Assembly: GCA_964489245.1 (NCBI GenBank)
Contig: CAZAXU010000067.1
Location: forward strand, 1 to 6,494
Source of the DNA: CAZAXU01 sp964489245
GTDB taxonomy: Bacteria; Bacteroidota; Bacteroidia; Flavobacteriales; Flavobacteriaceae
Reading direction: 5' to 3'
DNA: 6,494 bases
The notes under the pieces are model-generated. The model was not told where the DNA came from and ran no database searches. It saw only the letters and a list, made by a program, of their open reading frames with translations. The position numbers were made by a program, and so were the translations under genes. Shown piece by piece: positions 1 through 6,390 of the stretch. The stretch's first letter is position 1. Every line of letters starts with the position of its first letter.

Positions 1-909
1 CCATACAGCACTCAAAACTTTAACCGCTACGGCTATGTGTTGAATAATCCGTTGAGTTATGTGGACGAGAGTGGGGAGTTTGCGTGGCTTGCTGTAGCGG
101 CAGCTATTTTACTTGTTACAACAGATGTTGGATATGACCTACAAAAATTTGTATCGCCTGTTGCTATTCATATTGATTTGGCTTTTGGAACTCATACAAA
201 TGGAATAGGTTTAGATATTTCAGTCGGAATTCCTCAGGCATTTCCTGTGAGTTACAGGTATGATGTTGGAGCCACTTACTATTTTAATAGAGTAGGTGGT
301 TACGGTAGCGGTTGGCAAGTGCGTAATGGCGGTGAATGGGGGTTATTTTGGGGTGTTTTTCAGTACGGAGGGACACGATACAGAGATTATGGCGATGATG
401 GAACATTACTGGCAGATCAAGTGATTCATACCGCACAAATAGGAGTGCCGTTATTAAATGTCTCTTATTCTAATGATACAAAGAGTTCATTTCCTTGGGC
501 TGATTATGTTCCGCTTATTCCTAAGTTAAGAAATGGAAGCGGTAGATTATCAGGTTGGGATAGTGACAGATATAGAACTGCATCGGGTAGATTAAGAGTA
601 GGAATATTTGAGTTAGGGTTCTTCTTGCATACAGGAGAAGCTACTAGTGTGGAATGGGGACAAAATACATATGATGATCCTTCCCATTTTACCGGAGGTA
701 ATGTAAATGCCCCCCGAAGAAGCAACGGCATTATGTATTTAAGTGTATTCGGCTTAAAGATGGGTTGGGATAGTGAAGGAATAAGACAAGCGCTACAAAA
801 CGACTTTGCACATGATTATGTAAACGGAGGAAAATATGGTAGTGCATATCCTTGGTTTTTAATGTTAAACAGACATTCTCTGTTTGTTTTTCAATTTGGG
901 AATTATTAA
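1..909 (+). CDS. RHS-repeat protein, 3' end only, with a probable polymorphic toxin type 23 C-terminal domain
   Basis: The reading frame is open from the first base, so the 5' part lies outside the window; the GTG at 37 is internal, not a start. Codons 1-27 encode the end of the RHS-associated core (NRYGYVLNNPLSYVDESG), the conserved boundary after which RHS proteins carry variable toxic tips. A hydrophobic stretch follows (AWLAVAAAILLV), then about 250 residues rich in Gly and aromatics that look mostly beta-stranded. The block GWDSDRYRTASGRLRVGIF and the later SEGIRQALQNDFAHD match what I remember of polymorphic toxin type 23 (Ntox23) domains in Bacteroidota; no search was possible. RHS shells encapsulate and release the tip, usually for use against competing cells. 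The target of this tip is unknown to me. A small lipoprotein gene starts 12 bases downstream and is the likely immunity gene. RHS identity is secure; the toxin type is a family-level inference. Confidence 0.85.
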   Translation, partial: PYSTQNFNRYGYVLNNPLSYVDESGEFAWLAVAAAILLVTTDVGYDLQKFVSPVAIHIDLAFGTHTNGIGLDISVGIPQAFPVSYRYDVGATYYFNRVGGYGSGWQVRNGGEWGLFWGVFQYGGTRYRDYGDDGTLLADQVIHTAQIGVPLLNVSYSNDTKSSFPWADYVPLIPKLRNGSGRLSGWDSDRYRTASGRLRVGIFELGFFLHTGEATSVEWGQNTYDDPSHFTGGNVNAPRRSNGIMYLSVFGLKMGWDSEGIRQALQNDFAHDYVNGGKYGSAYPWFLMLNRHSLFVFQFGNY

Positions 910-921
910 AAAATAATATAT

Positions 922-1479
922 ATGAAAACAATAGTTCGAATATTTACAATTACATTGGGAATAATGATTGTAAATCAGGCTTGTAGCAAAATATTCGGCT
1001 GTCATGACGAAGCTTTTACGTTTTCACGCGTAGAAAATAATACGAATAAATTACGGTTGGATGGGTATTATTATGCCATTCTTTCTTTTGACTCAACTCA
1101 TGCGCATACCTATACTTTGTATGAAAATGGGATTTTTCATGACAACGGAGGTGTAGATACCGCAAAAGTTTTTAACAATACGGTAAATTTACAATTACCG
1201 GAAAGTGCTTATAACCATAAAACTTTTTGGGGTATCTATAATTTGGAGAATGATAATATCACTATTCAGCGTTGGATTCCTTTGAGCAATGGTTGTGTCA
1301 AAGTTATAGAAGAAGAAGGCGTAATTTTAAATGATACGACTTTTCGCTTAGATGTTGAGCGTGCAATATGGTATGGTGAAGTAGAAAATGAAACCTCTAT
1401 TAATCGTATTTTTCATTTTAATCATTATTTACCCAAGCCTGATAGTATTGTAAGTTTTATTCGCAGCAAATGGGAATAG
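922..1479 (+). CDS. Small putative lipoprotein, candidate immunity protein of the RHS toxin
   Basis: A 185-residue protein starting at an ATG 12 bases after the RHS stop, with an A/T-rich leader and no Shine-Dalgarno motif, as is usual in Bacteroidota. The N-terminus is a signal peptide: Lys at 2, a hydrophobic core (residues 4-17), then NQAC with Cys21 as the probable lipidated residue. The lipobox is imperfect because Asn sits at -3, so signal peptidase II cleavage is likely but not certain. No acidic surface-export signal follows Cys21 (next residues SKIFG), which favours the periplasmic face. The rest is a soluble, aromatic-rich domain ending in HYLPKPDSIVSFIRSKWE. I recognise the style of an unnamed small Bacteroidota lipoprotein family but no defined function. 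The tight downstream position makes it the obvious immunity candidate. It could instead be an unrelated lipoprotein gene. Confidence 0.8.
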   Translation: MKTIVRIFTITLGIMIVNQACSKIFGCHDEAFTFSRVENNTNKLRLDGYYYAILSFDSTHAHTYTLYENGIFHDNGGVDTAKVFNNTVNLQLPESAYNHKTFWGIYNLENDNITIQRWIPLSNGCVKVIEEEGVILNDTTFRLDVERAIWYGEVENETSINRIFHFNHYLPKPDSIVSFIRSKWE

Positions 1480-1643
1480 CGTTACAGAAGGATATATTAT
1501 AAACCGCATGAAGAGTGACACTAGAATATTTGTCAACCAACATCTTGAGCCAAGACATGAAGTTTTGTTAAACAAAGTCGTAAAAAGAAATATTATTAAG
1601 TTGAGTGGAAAAGTAGTTACCAAAAATCTATTTTATGTAATGG

Positions 1644-1661
1644 ATCCCCGCTACCGCCAGC
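1644..1661 (+). repeat. Imperfect 18-nt direct repeat, copy 1
   Basis: The sequence ATCCCCGCTACCGCCAGC matches 16 of 18 positions with ATCCCCGCTCCCGCAAGC at 1769-1786. The spacing between copy starts is 125 bases. This copy overlaps the left arm of the hairpin at 1651-1677. The two GC-rich blocks stand out from the AT-rich surroundings and may be parts of one degenerate repeated element. Confidence 0.5.
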
Positions 1662-1677
1662 TTGTAGCTGGTGGTAG
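1651..1677. repeat. Perfectly paired hairpin, 12-bp stem with 3-nt loop
   Basis: The arms at 1651-1662 (CTACCGCCAGCT) and 1666-1677 (AGCTGGTGGTAG) pair over all 12 positions, with one G-U wobble (1656 with 1672), around the loop TGT. No T-run follows on either strand, so a classic intrinsic terminator is not supported, although the position between two convergent genes would suit a bidirectional transcription barrier. It may instead be the palindromic core of a dispersed intergenic repeat. Confidence 0.7.
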
Positions 1678-1768
1678 AAATAGTTATACAGATATAGTCT
1701 ATGGAGGCGGCAGGCATTTCGGAATTATTGAAGAATGTGACCGATAAATTTATTACAGCAGGCGCCAT

Positions 1769-1786
1769 ATCCCCGCTCCCGCAAGC
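1769..1786 (+). repeat. Imperfect 18-nt direct repeat, copy 2
   Basis: Partner of 1644-1661, with 16 of 18 identical bases. This copy lacks the inverted partner that makes copy 1 a hairpin. It lies about 45 bases beyond the 3' end of ppk. Confidence 0.5.
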
Positions 1787-1830
1787 ATCCCGAAACTTCC
1801 GGACTTTTGCGCAAGTAAGGCAACGAATAT

Positions 1831-3918
1831 TTAATTTTCCAATTTTTTTAGATAATAGTCATAAGTGGCAAATTGTGATCGGATGATTTTTTTGCCGTCT
1901 TTTTTATATCGATTGTTTTGCCTGTCGTTAAAAATACGCGCCTTGACATTGTCGTTCCAAGAAATGTTAAAAGTGTCAATCAATTCTTGTTTGATATCGG
2001 GGTCATAAATCGGTGTGGTGACCTCAACACGGCGGTCAAGGTTGCGGGGCATAAAATCTGCAGAACCCATAAATATTTTGGTTGTTTCATCCGGTCCGAA
2101 AATAAATAAACGCGGATGCTCCAAAAATTTATCAACCACACTGATCACTTTGATATTTTCACTCACCTGTTTGATATCCGGAATCAAACGATTGATGCCC
2201 CTGACAATTAATTGAACATCAACACCAACCTGACTTGCTTGATACAAACGATTGATCATCTTTCGGTCTGACAGGCTGTTCATTTTCATACGAATAATTG
2301 CCTTTTTACCTTGACCGGCTCGTTTGATTTGTTCGTTGATAAGCGCATACATTTTTCTGCGAAAATAATGCGGAGAGACCAGCAAATGCTTATATTTCGG
2401 TATCTTATAGTTGATATCAAAAAAGTCAAAAACCTTACTGACATCCTCCAATATTTCCTGATTGGCAGTCAAAAGTGTGTAGTCCGTATAAATTTTTGCG
2501 GTTTTTTCATTAAAGTTTCCCGTACTGATGAACCCGTAGCGCTTGATTTCTCCATGTTCTTCACGTTCAATCATGCATATTTTGCTATGCACTTTGATAT
2601 CGGGCAAACCAAAAACCAGATTGATTCCTTCTTGTTTGAATAATTCGGCATATCTGATATTGGGAGCCTCGTCAAAACGAGCGCGTAACTCGATTTGCAC
2701 GGTGACTTTTTTACCGTTTTTTGCTGCATTGATCAATGAATTGGCAATCTGTGAGTTTTTTGCCAACCGATAGATGGTGATTTTTATTTCTTTGACCTTT
2801 GGGTCGAGAGCCGCCTCGCGCAGGAATTTAATCACATATTTGTAGTTGTGATAAGGCGCATATAGCAAATAGTCTTGCTCTTTGATTTGTTTCAAAATGC
2901 TGCCACGCAAGGATAAACCTTTGATGGGCAATTGCGGATATTGCCTATAGAGTAAATCTTTTTTGCCCAAGTCCGGAAACCCCATAAAATCGCGATGGTT
3001 GTGAATGCGTCCACCCGGAATGAGACTGTCCAAATCGTCTATACCCATTTTTTGTTTCAAAAATTCCAAAGTATCGCCGGAAATACTGTCGTCATAAATC
3101 AAACGAACCGGTTCGCCTTTTTGTCGCTGTCTGACATAGAAACTGACTTTTTCCAAAATGCTTTTGGTTCTGTCCGTATCCTCGTCAAATTGTGCATCTC
3201 TCGATATCTTGATAACATGCGCTTCGATATGGTCATAATCAAAAATATTAAAGATTTCATCTAAATTATATCGAATTACGTCATCGAGCAACATGATATA
3301 GTTCTTGTTTCCTTGTTTGGGCAATACCACAAAGCGTCCCAATGAGTCGGTAGGAATTTCAACCAATGAATAAATGGGTTCGGTGATATCGTCTTTGATT
3401 TCTTTCCCCTTTTTTTTGCTCATTTTAACCGCCAAATATACCGAAGAGTCTTTGATGATGGGAAATTCTTCCAAATCATTCAAAACAATGGTAAACAAAG
3501 AAGGACTCACTTTATTGATAAAAAAGTCTTTGACAAATTCTCCTTGAGATTTATTGAGTTCTCTTTCGTCAATCAGATAAATATCGTGCTGTTTCAACTC
3601 TTGAAAAATCCCTCGACGCACGCGGCGCATCTCATCCTGCTGTTTGATGGCAATTCGAGTGATCTCTTTGAGCAATTTTTTTGCCTGACGCACTTCAAAC
3701 TTGCTTTTTTCAGGAAATTTTCCCAAACTGATTCGTTGAATTTTGGCATAGCGTACTTTGAAAAATTCATCCATGTTGTTAGAAAAAATACCGACAAACC
3801 TAAGACGTTCCAACAGAGGGACTTTTTTGTCTGAGGCTTCTTGCAATACACGCTCGTTGAAAGACAACCAGCTGATTTCTCTGTTGATATATTTTTCTGA
3901 AATGGAAAGATAATTCAT
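1831..3918 (-). CDS. ppk1: Polyphosphate kinase 1
   Basis: Ppk1 transfers the gamma-phosphate of ATP onto polyphosphate, reversibly, and typically associates with the inner face of the membrane. The 695 residues match the usual length (about 690-740). Numbering is from the ATG at 3918. The N-terminal domain opens with YINREISWLSFNERVLQEA and the ATP-binding SNNMDEFF block. The head domain follows. Two phospholipase-D-like C-terminal domains carry the catalytic His444 (KVHSKICMIE), the site of autophosphorylation, and the second conserved His601 (FLEHPRLFIFG). GSADFMPRNLDRRVEV, near the C-terminus, is also typical. The open frame extends upstream to a TTG at 4005, but those 29 extra codons lack family similarity and contain a promoter-like TATTTTTG. 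The ATG at 3918 also places the YINRE motif where E. coli Ppk has it. The gene is convergent with the lipoprotein and divergent from mrp, so it is probably monocistronic. All expected motifs are intact. Confidence 0.96.
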   Translation of the reverse strand: MNYLSISEKYINREISWLSFNERVLQEASDKKVPLLERLRFVGIFSNNMDEFFKVRYAKIQRISLGKFPEKSKFEVRQAKKLLKEITRIAIKQQDEMRRVRRGIFQELKQHDIYLIDERELNKSQGEFVKDFFINKVSPSLFTIVLNDLEEFPIIKDSSVYLAVKMSKKKGKEIKDDITEPIYSLVEIPTDSLGRFVVLPKQGNKNYIMLLDDVIRYNLDEIFNIFDYDHIEAHVIKISRDAQFDEDTDRTKSILEKVSFYVRQRQKGEPVRLIYDDSISGDTLEFLKQKMGIDDLDSLIPGGRIHNHRDFMGFPDLGKKDLLYRQYPQLPIKGLSLRGSILKQIKEQDYLLYAPYHNYKYVIKFLREAALDPKVKEIKITIYRLAKNSQIANSLINAAKNGKKVTVQIELRARFDEAPNIRYAELFKQEGINLVFGLPDIKVHSKICMIEREEHGEIKRYGFISTGNFNEKTAKIYTDYTLLTANQEILEDVSKVFDFFDINYKIPKYKHLLVSPHYFRRKMYALINEQIKRAGQGKKAIIRMKMNSLSDRKMINRLYQASQVGVDVQLIVRGINRLIPDIKQVSENIKVISVVDKFLEHPRLFIFGPDETTKIFMGSADFMPRNLDRRVEVTTPIYDPDIKQELIDTFNISWNDNVKARIFNDRQNNRYKKDGKKIIRSQFATYDYYLKKLEN

Positions 3919-3938
3919 AGGTTTTGCTTTTAAATCTT

Positions 3939-3946
3939 CAAAAATA
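3939..3946 (-). promoter_or_regulatory. Candidate -7 box for ppk1
   Basis: On the minus strand this reads TATTTTTG, an exact match to the Bacteroidota -7 consensus TAnnTTTG, 20 bases ahead of the ATG at 3918. No TTTG-like -33 element lies 19-21 bases upstream, so it is only a weak candidate. If used, the leader would be very short and the TTG at 4005 could not be the start. Confidence 0.35.
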
Positions 3947-4047
3947 AGATATTTTTTTATTATGCTCACTTGTTGCTCAAAATCGGCAGGCAAATCATGA
4001 TTCAAGACTTTGCTAAATTATAATCATTTTAAATAAATATAATTTCG

Positions 4048-4055
4048 TAAATTTG
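4048..4055 (+). promoter_or_regulatory. Candidate -7 box for the mrp-nifU-crp operon
   Basis: TAAATTTG matches TAnnTTTG exactly and lies 24 bases ahead of the mrp ATG. The -33 region, around 4024-4028, is AT-rich but not a good TTTG. With the box at 3939-3946 on the other strand it makes a divergent promoter pair within 161 bases. Confidence 0.5.
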
Positions 4056-4079
4056 CATTCATAAAATCAGAGATAAAAA

Positions 4080-5204
4080 ATGAAGATAAATAAAGAAAAT
4101 GTCTTGTCCTTGATAAAAGGAATCAAGATACAAGGAAAAGAGAGCGATATAATTGACTCAAATGTGATTAAAAGCGTTGAAGTTCAATCTGATATTTTTG
4201 GAAATAAAATTAAGATTGATGCTGAAATTGATTCACCTGCAGTGCATATAAGAAAAAAAATGGAAGATGATATCACTGAGGCTTTGCAAAAAGAATTTTC
4301 AGACAAGGTGGAAATCAAAATCAATGTCAAAGTTGTGATTCCCGAGAGTGAAAAGGAGAAACCACTCAAAAAAATCAAAAACATTATTGCCGTAGCATCC
4401 GGAAAAGGAGGTGTAGGAAAATCTACGGTTACGGCAAATTTGGCCGTGAGTTTGGCAAAGATGAATTTTAAAGTAGGTGTCTTAGATACCGATGTATACG
4501 GACCGTCCATTCCGATTATGTTCAATACGCAAGGAGAGCGCCCAAGAGCAAAAAAAGTAGGAGAAAAAACCATGATTATTCCGGTTGAGTCTTACGGCGT
4601 GAAAAATATGTCGATTGGCTATTTTGCACAACCCGGACAAGCGGTGATATGGAGAGGCTCCATGGCAAATTCCGCAATCAATCAAATGGTCTTTGACACA
4701 GACTGGGGAGACTTGGACTTTTTGCTGATTGATTTGCCTCCGGGCACGGGAGATATTCAATTGTCTGTGATGCAAACGCTTCCGGTCACCGGTGCTGTAG
4801 TGGTCACCACACCACAAAATGTGGCCGTTGCCGATGTAAGAAAATCCATAGACATGTTCAAGAACCAAACCATCAATGTTCCGGTGCTCGGAATTGTTGA
4901 AAATATGTCTTATTTCGTTCCGGAAGAATGTCCTGAAAATAAATATCATATCTTTGGAGAAAACGGCGGAAAACATCTGGCAGAAGATTTGAATTTGCCT
5001 TTCTTTGGGGAAATTCCGTTGGTGAAAAGTGTGAGAGAAGCCGGAGATGTGGGACGTCCTGCCGCATTGCAAGAAGACACACCCGTTGGCTTGGCTTTTG
5101 AAAAAATTACAAAAAATGTTGTGGAAGAAACAGTCAAAAGAAATGAAACCTTGCCACCTACTGAAAAAATTAGAATCACCAATCAAGCGGGTTGTAGTGT
5201 TTAA
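4080..5204 (+). CDS. mrp: Mrp/ApbC/NBP35-family P-loop ATPase, Fe-S cluster carrier
   Basis: Members of this family bind and deliver Fe-S clusters to apoproteins in the cytoplasm, using ATP. Residues 1-90 form a degenerate DUF59/MIP18-like domain without the usual DPE motif. A basic linker leads to the deviant Walker A, GKGGVGKST (108-116), with the family hallmarks LDTDVYGPS (135-143) and LLIDLPPGTGD (215-225). Known Mrp/ApbC proteins bind the cluster through a CxxC late in the ATPase domain. Here the equivalent place, ENMSYFVPEECPENK, has only Cys284; the one other cysteine is Cys372 in the C-terminal AGCSV. At 374 residues it is a normal length. The start is the ATG 24 bases after a TAAATTTG box. 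It is the first gene of an operon with a NifU-type scaffold and a Crp/Fnr regulator, which supports an Fe-S role despite the missing CxxC. Confidence 0.95.
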   Translation: MKINKENVLSLIKGIKIQGKESDIIDSNVIKSVEVQSDIFGNKIKIDAEIDSPAVHIRKKMEDDITEALQKEFSDKVEIKINVKVVIPESEKEKPLKKIKNIIAVASGKGGVGKSTVTANLAVSLAKMNFKVGVLDTDVYGPSIPIMFNTQGERPRAKKVGEKTMIIPVESYGVKNMSIGYFAQPGQAVIWRGSMANSAINQMVFDTDWGDLDFLLIDLPPGTGDIQLSVMQTLPVTGAVVVTTPQNVAVADVRKSIDMFKNQTINVPVLGIVENMSYFVPEECPENKYHIFGENGGKHLAEDLNLPFFGEIPLVKSVREAGDVGRPAALQEDTPVGLAFEKITKNVVEETVKRNETLPPTEKIRITNQAGCSV

Positions 5205-5216
5205 CAAATAAAGCTT

Positions 5217-5447
5217 ATGGAAGACAATAAACTGGATAGAATAAACAAAGCGCTTGAAGAAATCAGACCTTTTTTGAAAAAAGACGGTGGAGACATAAGC
5301 TTGGTCAATTTCAATCAGAAGGAAGTTGTTGTTCGTTTTGAAGGAAACTGCTCAACTTGTAAGATCAATAATTTGACCTTGAACATAGGTGTGAAGCAGG
5401 TTATTCTGAAATATCTTCCCGAGATAGAACATGTGAAAAGTATTTAA
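5217..5447 (+). CDS. NifU C-terminal-type Fe-S cluster scaffold protein
   Basis: A 76-residue single-domain protein of the NifU_C/Nfu family, which assembles or relays Fe-S clusters in the cytoplasm. The N-terminal half (DRINKALEEIRPFLKKDGGD) is the typical helix and DGGD turn. The cluster-binding CxxC is present as GNCSTCKINN (Cys45, Cys48), followed by the usual helix LTLNIGVKQVI. Such domains normally dimerise and share one 4Fe-4S cluster through the two CxxC motifs. The ATG is 12 bases after the mrp stop, so the two are surely cotranscribed; Mrp could take clusters from this scaffold. The leader AAATAAAGCTT is almost identical to that of the next gene. I give no symbol because nifU, nfu and yutI-like names are all used for this stand-alone domain. 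Confidence 0.93.
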   Translation: MEDNKLDRINKALEEIRPFLKKDGGDISLVNFNQKEVVVRFEGNCSTCKINNLTLNIGVKQVILKYLPEIEHVKSI

Positions 5448-5466
5448 GAACTAAAAAATAAAGCCT

Positions 5467-6099
5467 ATGGAAATGTATGAAAGAATAGAAGAAGTCTTCG
5501 GTGATATTTTCGAGGAAGCACTCATCGAAAAGTTTGCAAAAGAAGGAAAAATAATTCGTGTAGAACCCAATGAAAAACTAATTTCCAGAGGCGATCCAAT
5601 TATCTATGTTCCCATCATTATGTCAGGAACAGCCAAAGTTGTGCGAGCAGATGAAAATGGCGAAGAACATATTTTGTTCTATTTGGACCCCGGAGATGCC
5701 TGTGCGGCGACCTTTTCCATTTGCGGAAAAGACAAGTTCAGTGAGGTGGATTTGATTATTGAAACCCCTAGTGAAGTTTTGCTCATTCCGTTTGATCAAT
5801 TGGACTATTTGACAAAAAATTATCCCGGCTGGAGATATTATGTTTGCAGAAATTACAACAAAAGAATTGGAGAATTTCTCAAAACAATGGATACAATTGT
5901 GTTTATGAAGATGGATCAAAGAATTTTGGAATATCTGAAAAATGCATCAAAAGCACATGACTCAAATGTGCTGTCCATCACGCATCAAGAAATAGCCAAC
6001 GATTTGTCCACTTCCAGAGTGGTTGTGTCCAGATTACTGAAGTCTATGGAAAATCAAGGTTTGCTGAAATTGTATAGAAATAAAATAGAATTATTTTAA
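5467..6099 (+). CDS. Crp/Fnr-family transcriptional regulator
   Basis: A 210-residue protein of standard family length. Residues about 15-115 form the cyclic-nucleotide-binding-like beta-roll (GKIIRVEPNEKLISRGDP, then MSGTAKVVRADENGEEH). A dimerisation helix spans about 120-160. The winged helix-turn-helix is at about 165-210, with SITHQEIANDLSTSRVVVSRLLKSMENQG containing the recognition helix. The cassette that contacts cAMP phosphate (Arg-Ser-Ala type) is absent, so cAMP is an unlikely ligand. There is no N-terminal FNR-type cysteine cluster. Three cysteines occur: Cys79 and Cys86 (GDACAATFSICG) in the effector-domain loop, and Cys127. These could sense redox, NO or sulfur species, but that is inference. 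It is third in the operon with mrp and the NifU-type gene (19-base gap), so it may control Fe-S genes. The ATG at 5467 is preferred; a second Met lies two codons later. Confidence 0.92.
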   Translation: MEMYERIEEVFGDIFEEALIEKFAKEGKIIRVEPNEKLISRGDPIIYVPIIMSGTAKVVRADENGEEHILFYLDPGDACAATFSICGKDKFSEVDLIIETPSEVLLIPFDQLDYLTKNYPGWRYYVCRNYNKRIGEFLKTMDTIVFMKMDQRILEYLKNASKAHDSNVLSITHQEIANDLSTSRVVVSRLLKSMENQGLLKLYRNKIELF

Positions 6100-6130
6100 T
6101 TCTCCGAAAGAAAAAAAATAGAAAATAATT

Positions 6131-6162
6131 TTTGTTATTTTAGAAATAATGCCATAGATTTG
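6131..6162 (+). promoter_or_regulatory. Bacteroidota-type promoter of tRNA-Gln
   Basis: A -33 element TTTG (6131-6134) is followed by a 20-base spacer and TAGATTTG (6155-6162), an exact TAnnTTTG -7 box. This is essentially the full consensus for the Bacteroidota primary sigma factor. The tRNA begins 18 bases after the -7 box, so the primary transcript would have a short 5' leader. It is the best promoter in the window. Confidence 0.8.
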
Positions 6163-6179
6163 CACTCGCTTTTAAGCAT

Positions 6180-6252
6180 TGGCCTATGGTGTAACTGGCA
6201 ACACGTCTGGTTTTGGTCCAGAAGAGTCTAGGTTCGAGCCCTAGTAGGCCAA
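6180..6252 (+). tRNA. tRNA-Gln (anticodon TTG)
   Basis: A complete cloverleaf of 73 nt can be drawn. The acceptor stem is TGGCCTA (6180-6186) with TAGGCCA (6245-6251), all 7 pairs, and the discriminator is A6252. The D stem is GTGT/ACAC with an 8-nt loop. The anticodon stem is TCTGG/CCAGA around the loop TTTTGGT, giving anticodon TTG, which reads CAA. The variable loop is AGAGT. The T stem is CTAGG/CCTAG with loop TTCGAGC. The terminal CCA is not encoded (CAC follows). The 3' end of this gene, from 6236 onward, recurs at 6440 after the assembly gap. Confidence 0.95.
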
Positions 6253-6290
6253 CACAATCAATCAAATCCTGACTTTAACAATGTTGGGAT
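6236..6290 (+). repeat. Exact 55-nt direct repeat, copy 1 (tRNA-Gln 3' end plus flank)
   Basis: It starts in the T loop of tRNA-Gln, covers the last 17 nt of the tRNA, and runs through 38 nt of flank to the base before the N run. It is identical to 6440-6494. The preceding base differs (C6235 versus G6439), so the match is exactly 55 nt at its left edge. The flank ends in ATGTTGGGAT, which could be a start codon reading into the gap. Confidence 0.9.
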
Positions 6291-6390
6291 NNNNNNNNNN
6301 NNNNNNNNNNNNNNNNNNNNNNNNNNNNNNNNNNNNNNNNNNNNNNNNNNNNNNNNNNNNNNNNNNNNNNNNNNNNNNNNNNNNNNNNNN
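6291..6390. other. Assembly gap (100 N)
   Basis: A run of exactly 100 N, the usual placeholder for a scaffold join of unknown length. The real missing sequence may be shorter or longer. It sits between two copies of a 55-nt repeat, which suggests that an unresolved repeat caused the break. Confidence 0.98.

Larger units (their letters stand above)
1480..1830. other. Intergenic region between convergent genes, possible degenerate repeat sequence
   Basis: This 351-base stretch separates the lipoprotein gene from the 3' end of ppk. I find no convincing gene. A 79-codon open frame (1508-1747) has no known motif and runs straight through a hairpin, so it is probably spurious. The first part (1480-1640) is AT-rich. 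The second part (1641-1815) is clearly more GC-rich and contains a strong hairpin and an imperfect direct repeat, listed separately. The change in composition suggests an inserted or degenerate repeat element, or debris from RHS-locus recombination. No hairpin followed by a T-run that would be a clear intrinsic terminator is seen for either convergent gene. Confidence 0.6.

Noticed and set aside
1508..1747. 79-codon open frame on the plus strand
   Set aside because: It has no recognisable motif, runs through the hairpin and direct repeat, shows no leader signal, and its second half has the composition of translated non-coding repeat. It was not called a gene.
1701..1886. 61-codon open frame overlapping the ppk1 3' end
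   Set aside because: It overlaps the 3' end of ppk1 on the opposite strand and the repeat block; it has no protein-like features.
3919..4005. 29-codon N-terminal extension of ppk1 from TTG 4005
   Set aside because: Non-ATG start, no family similarity expected, and a promoter-like box inside; the ATG at 3918 fits better.
4482..5207. 241-codon minus-strand open frame opposite mrp
   Set aside because: It is a shadow of the strongly supported mrp frame; its translation is Phe/His-rich without domain motifs.
6100..6130. Intrinsic terminator after the Crp/Fnr gene
   Set aside because: The stretch is AT-rich with no GC-rich stem followed by a T-run.
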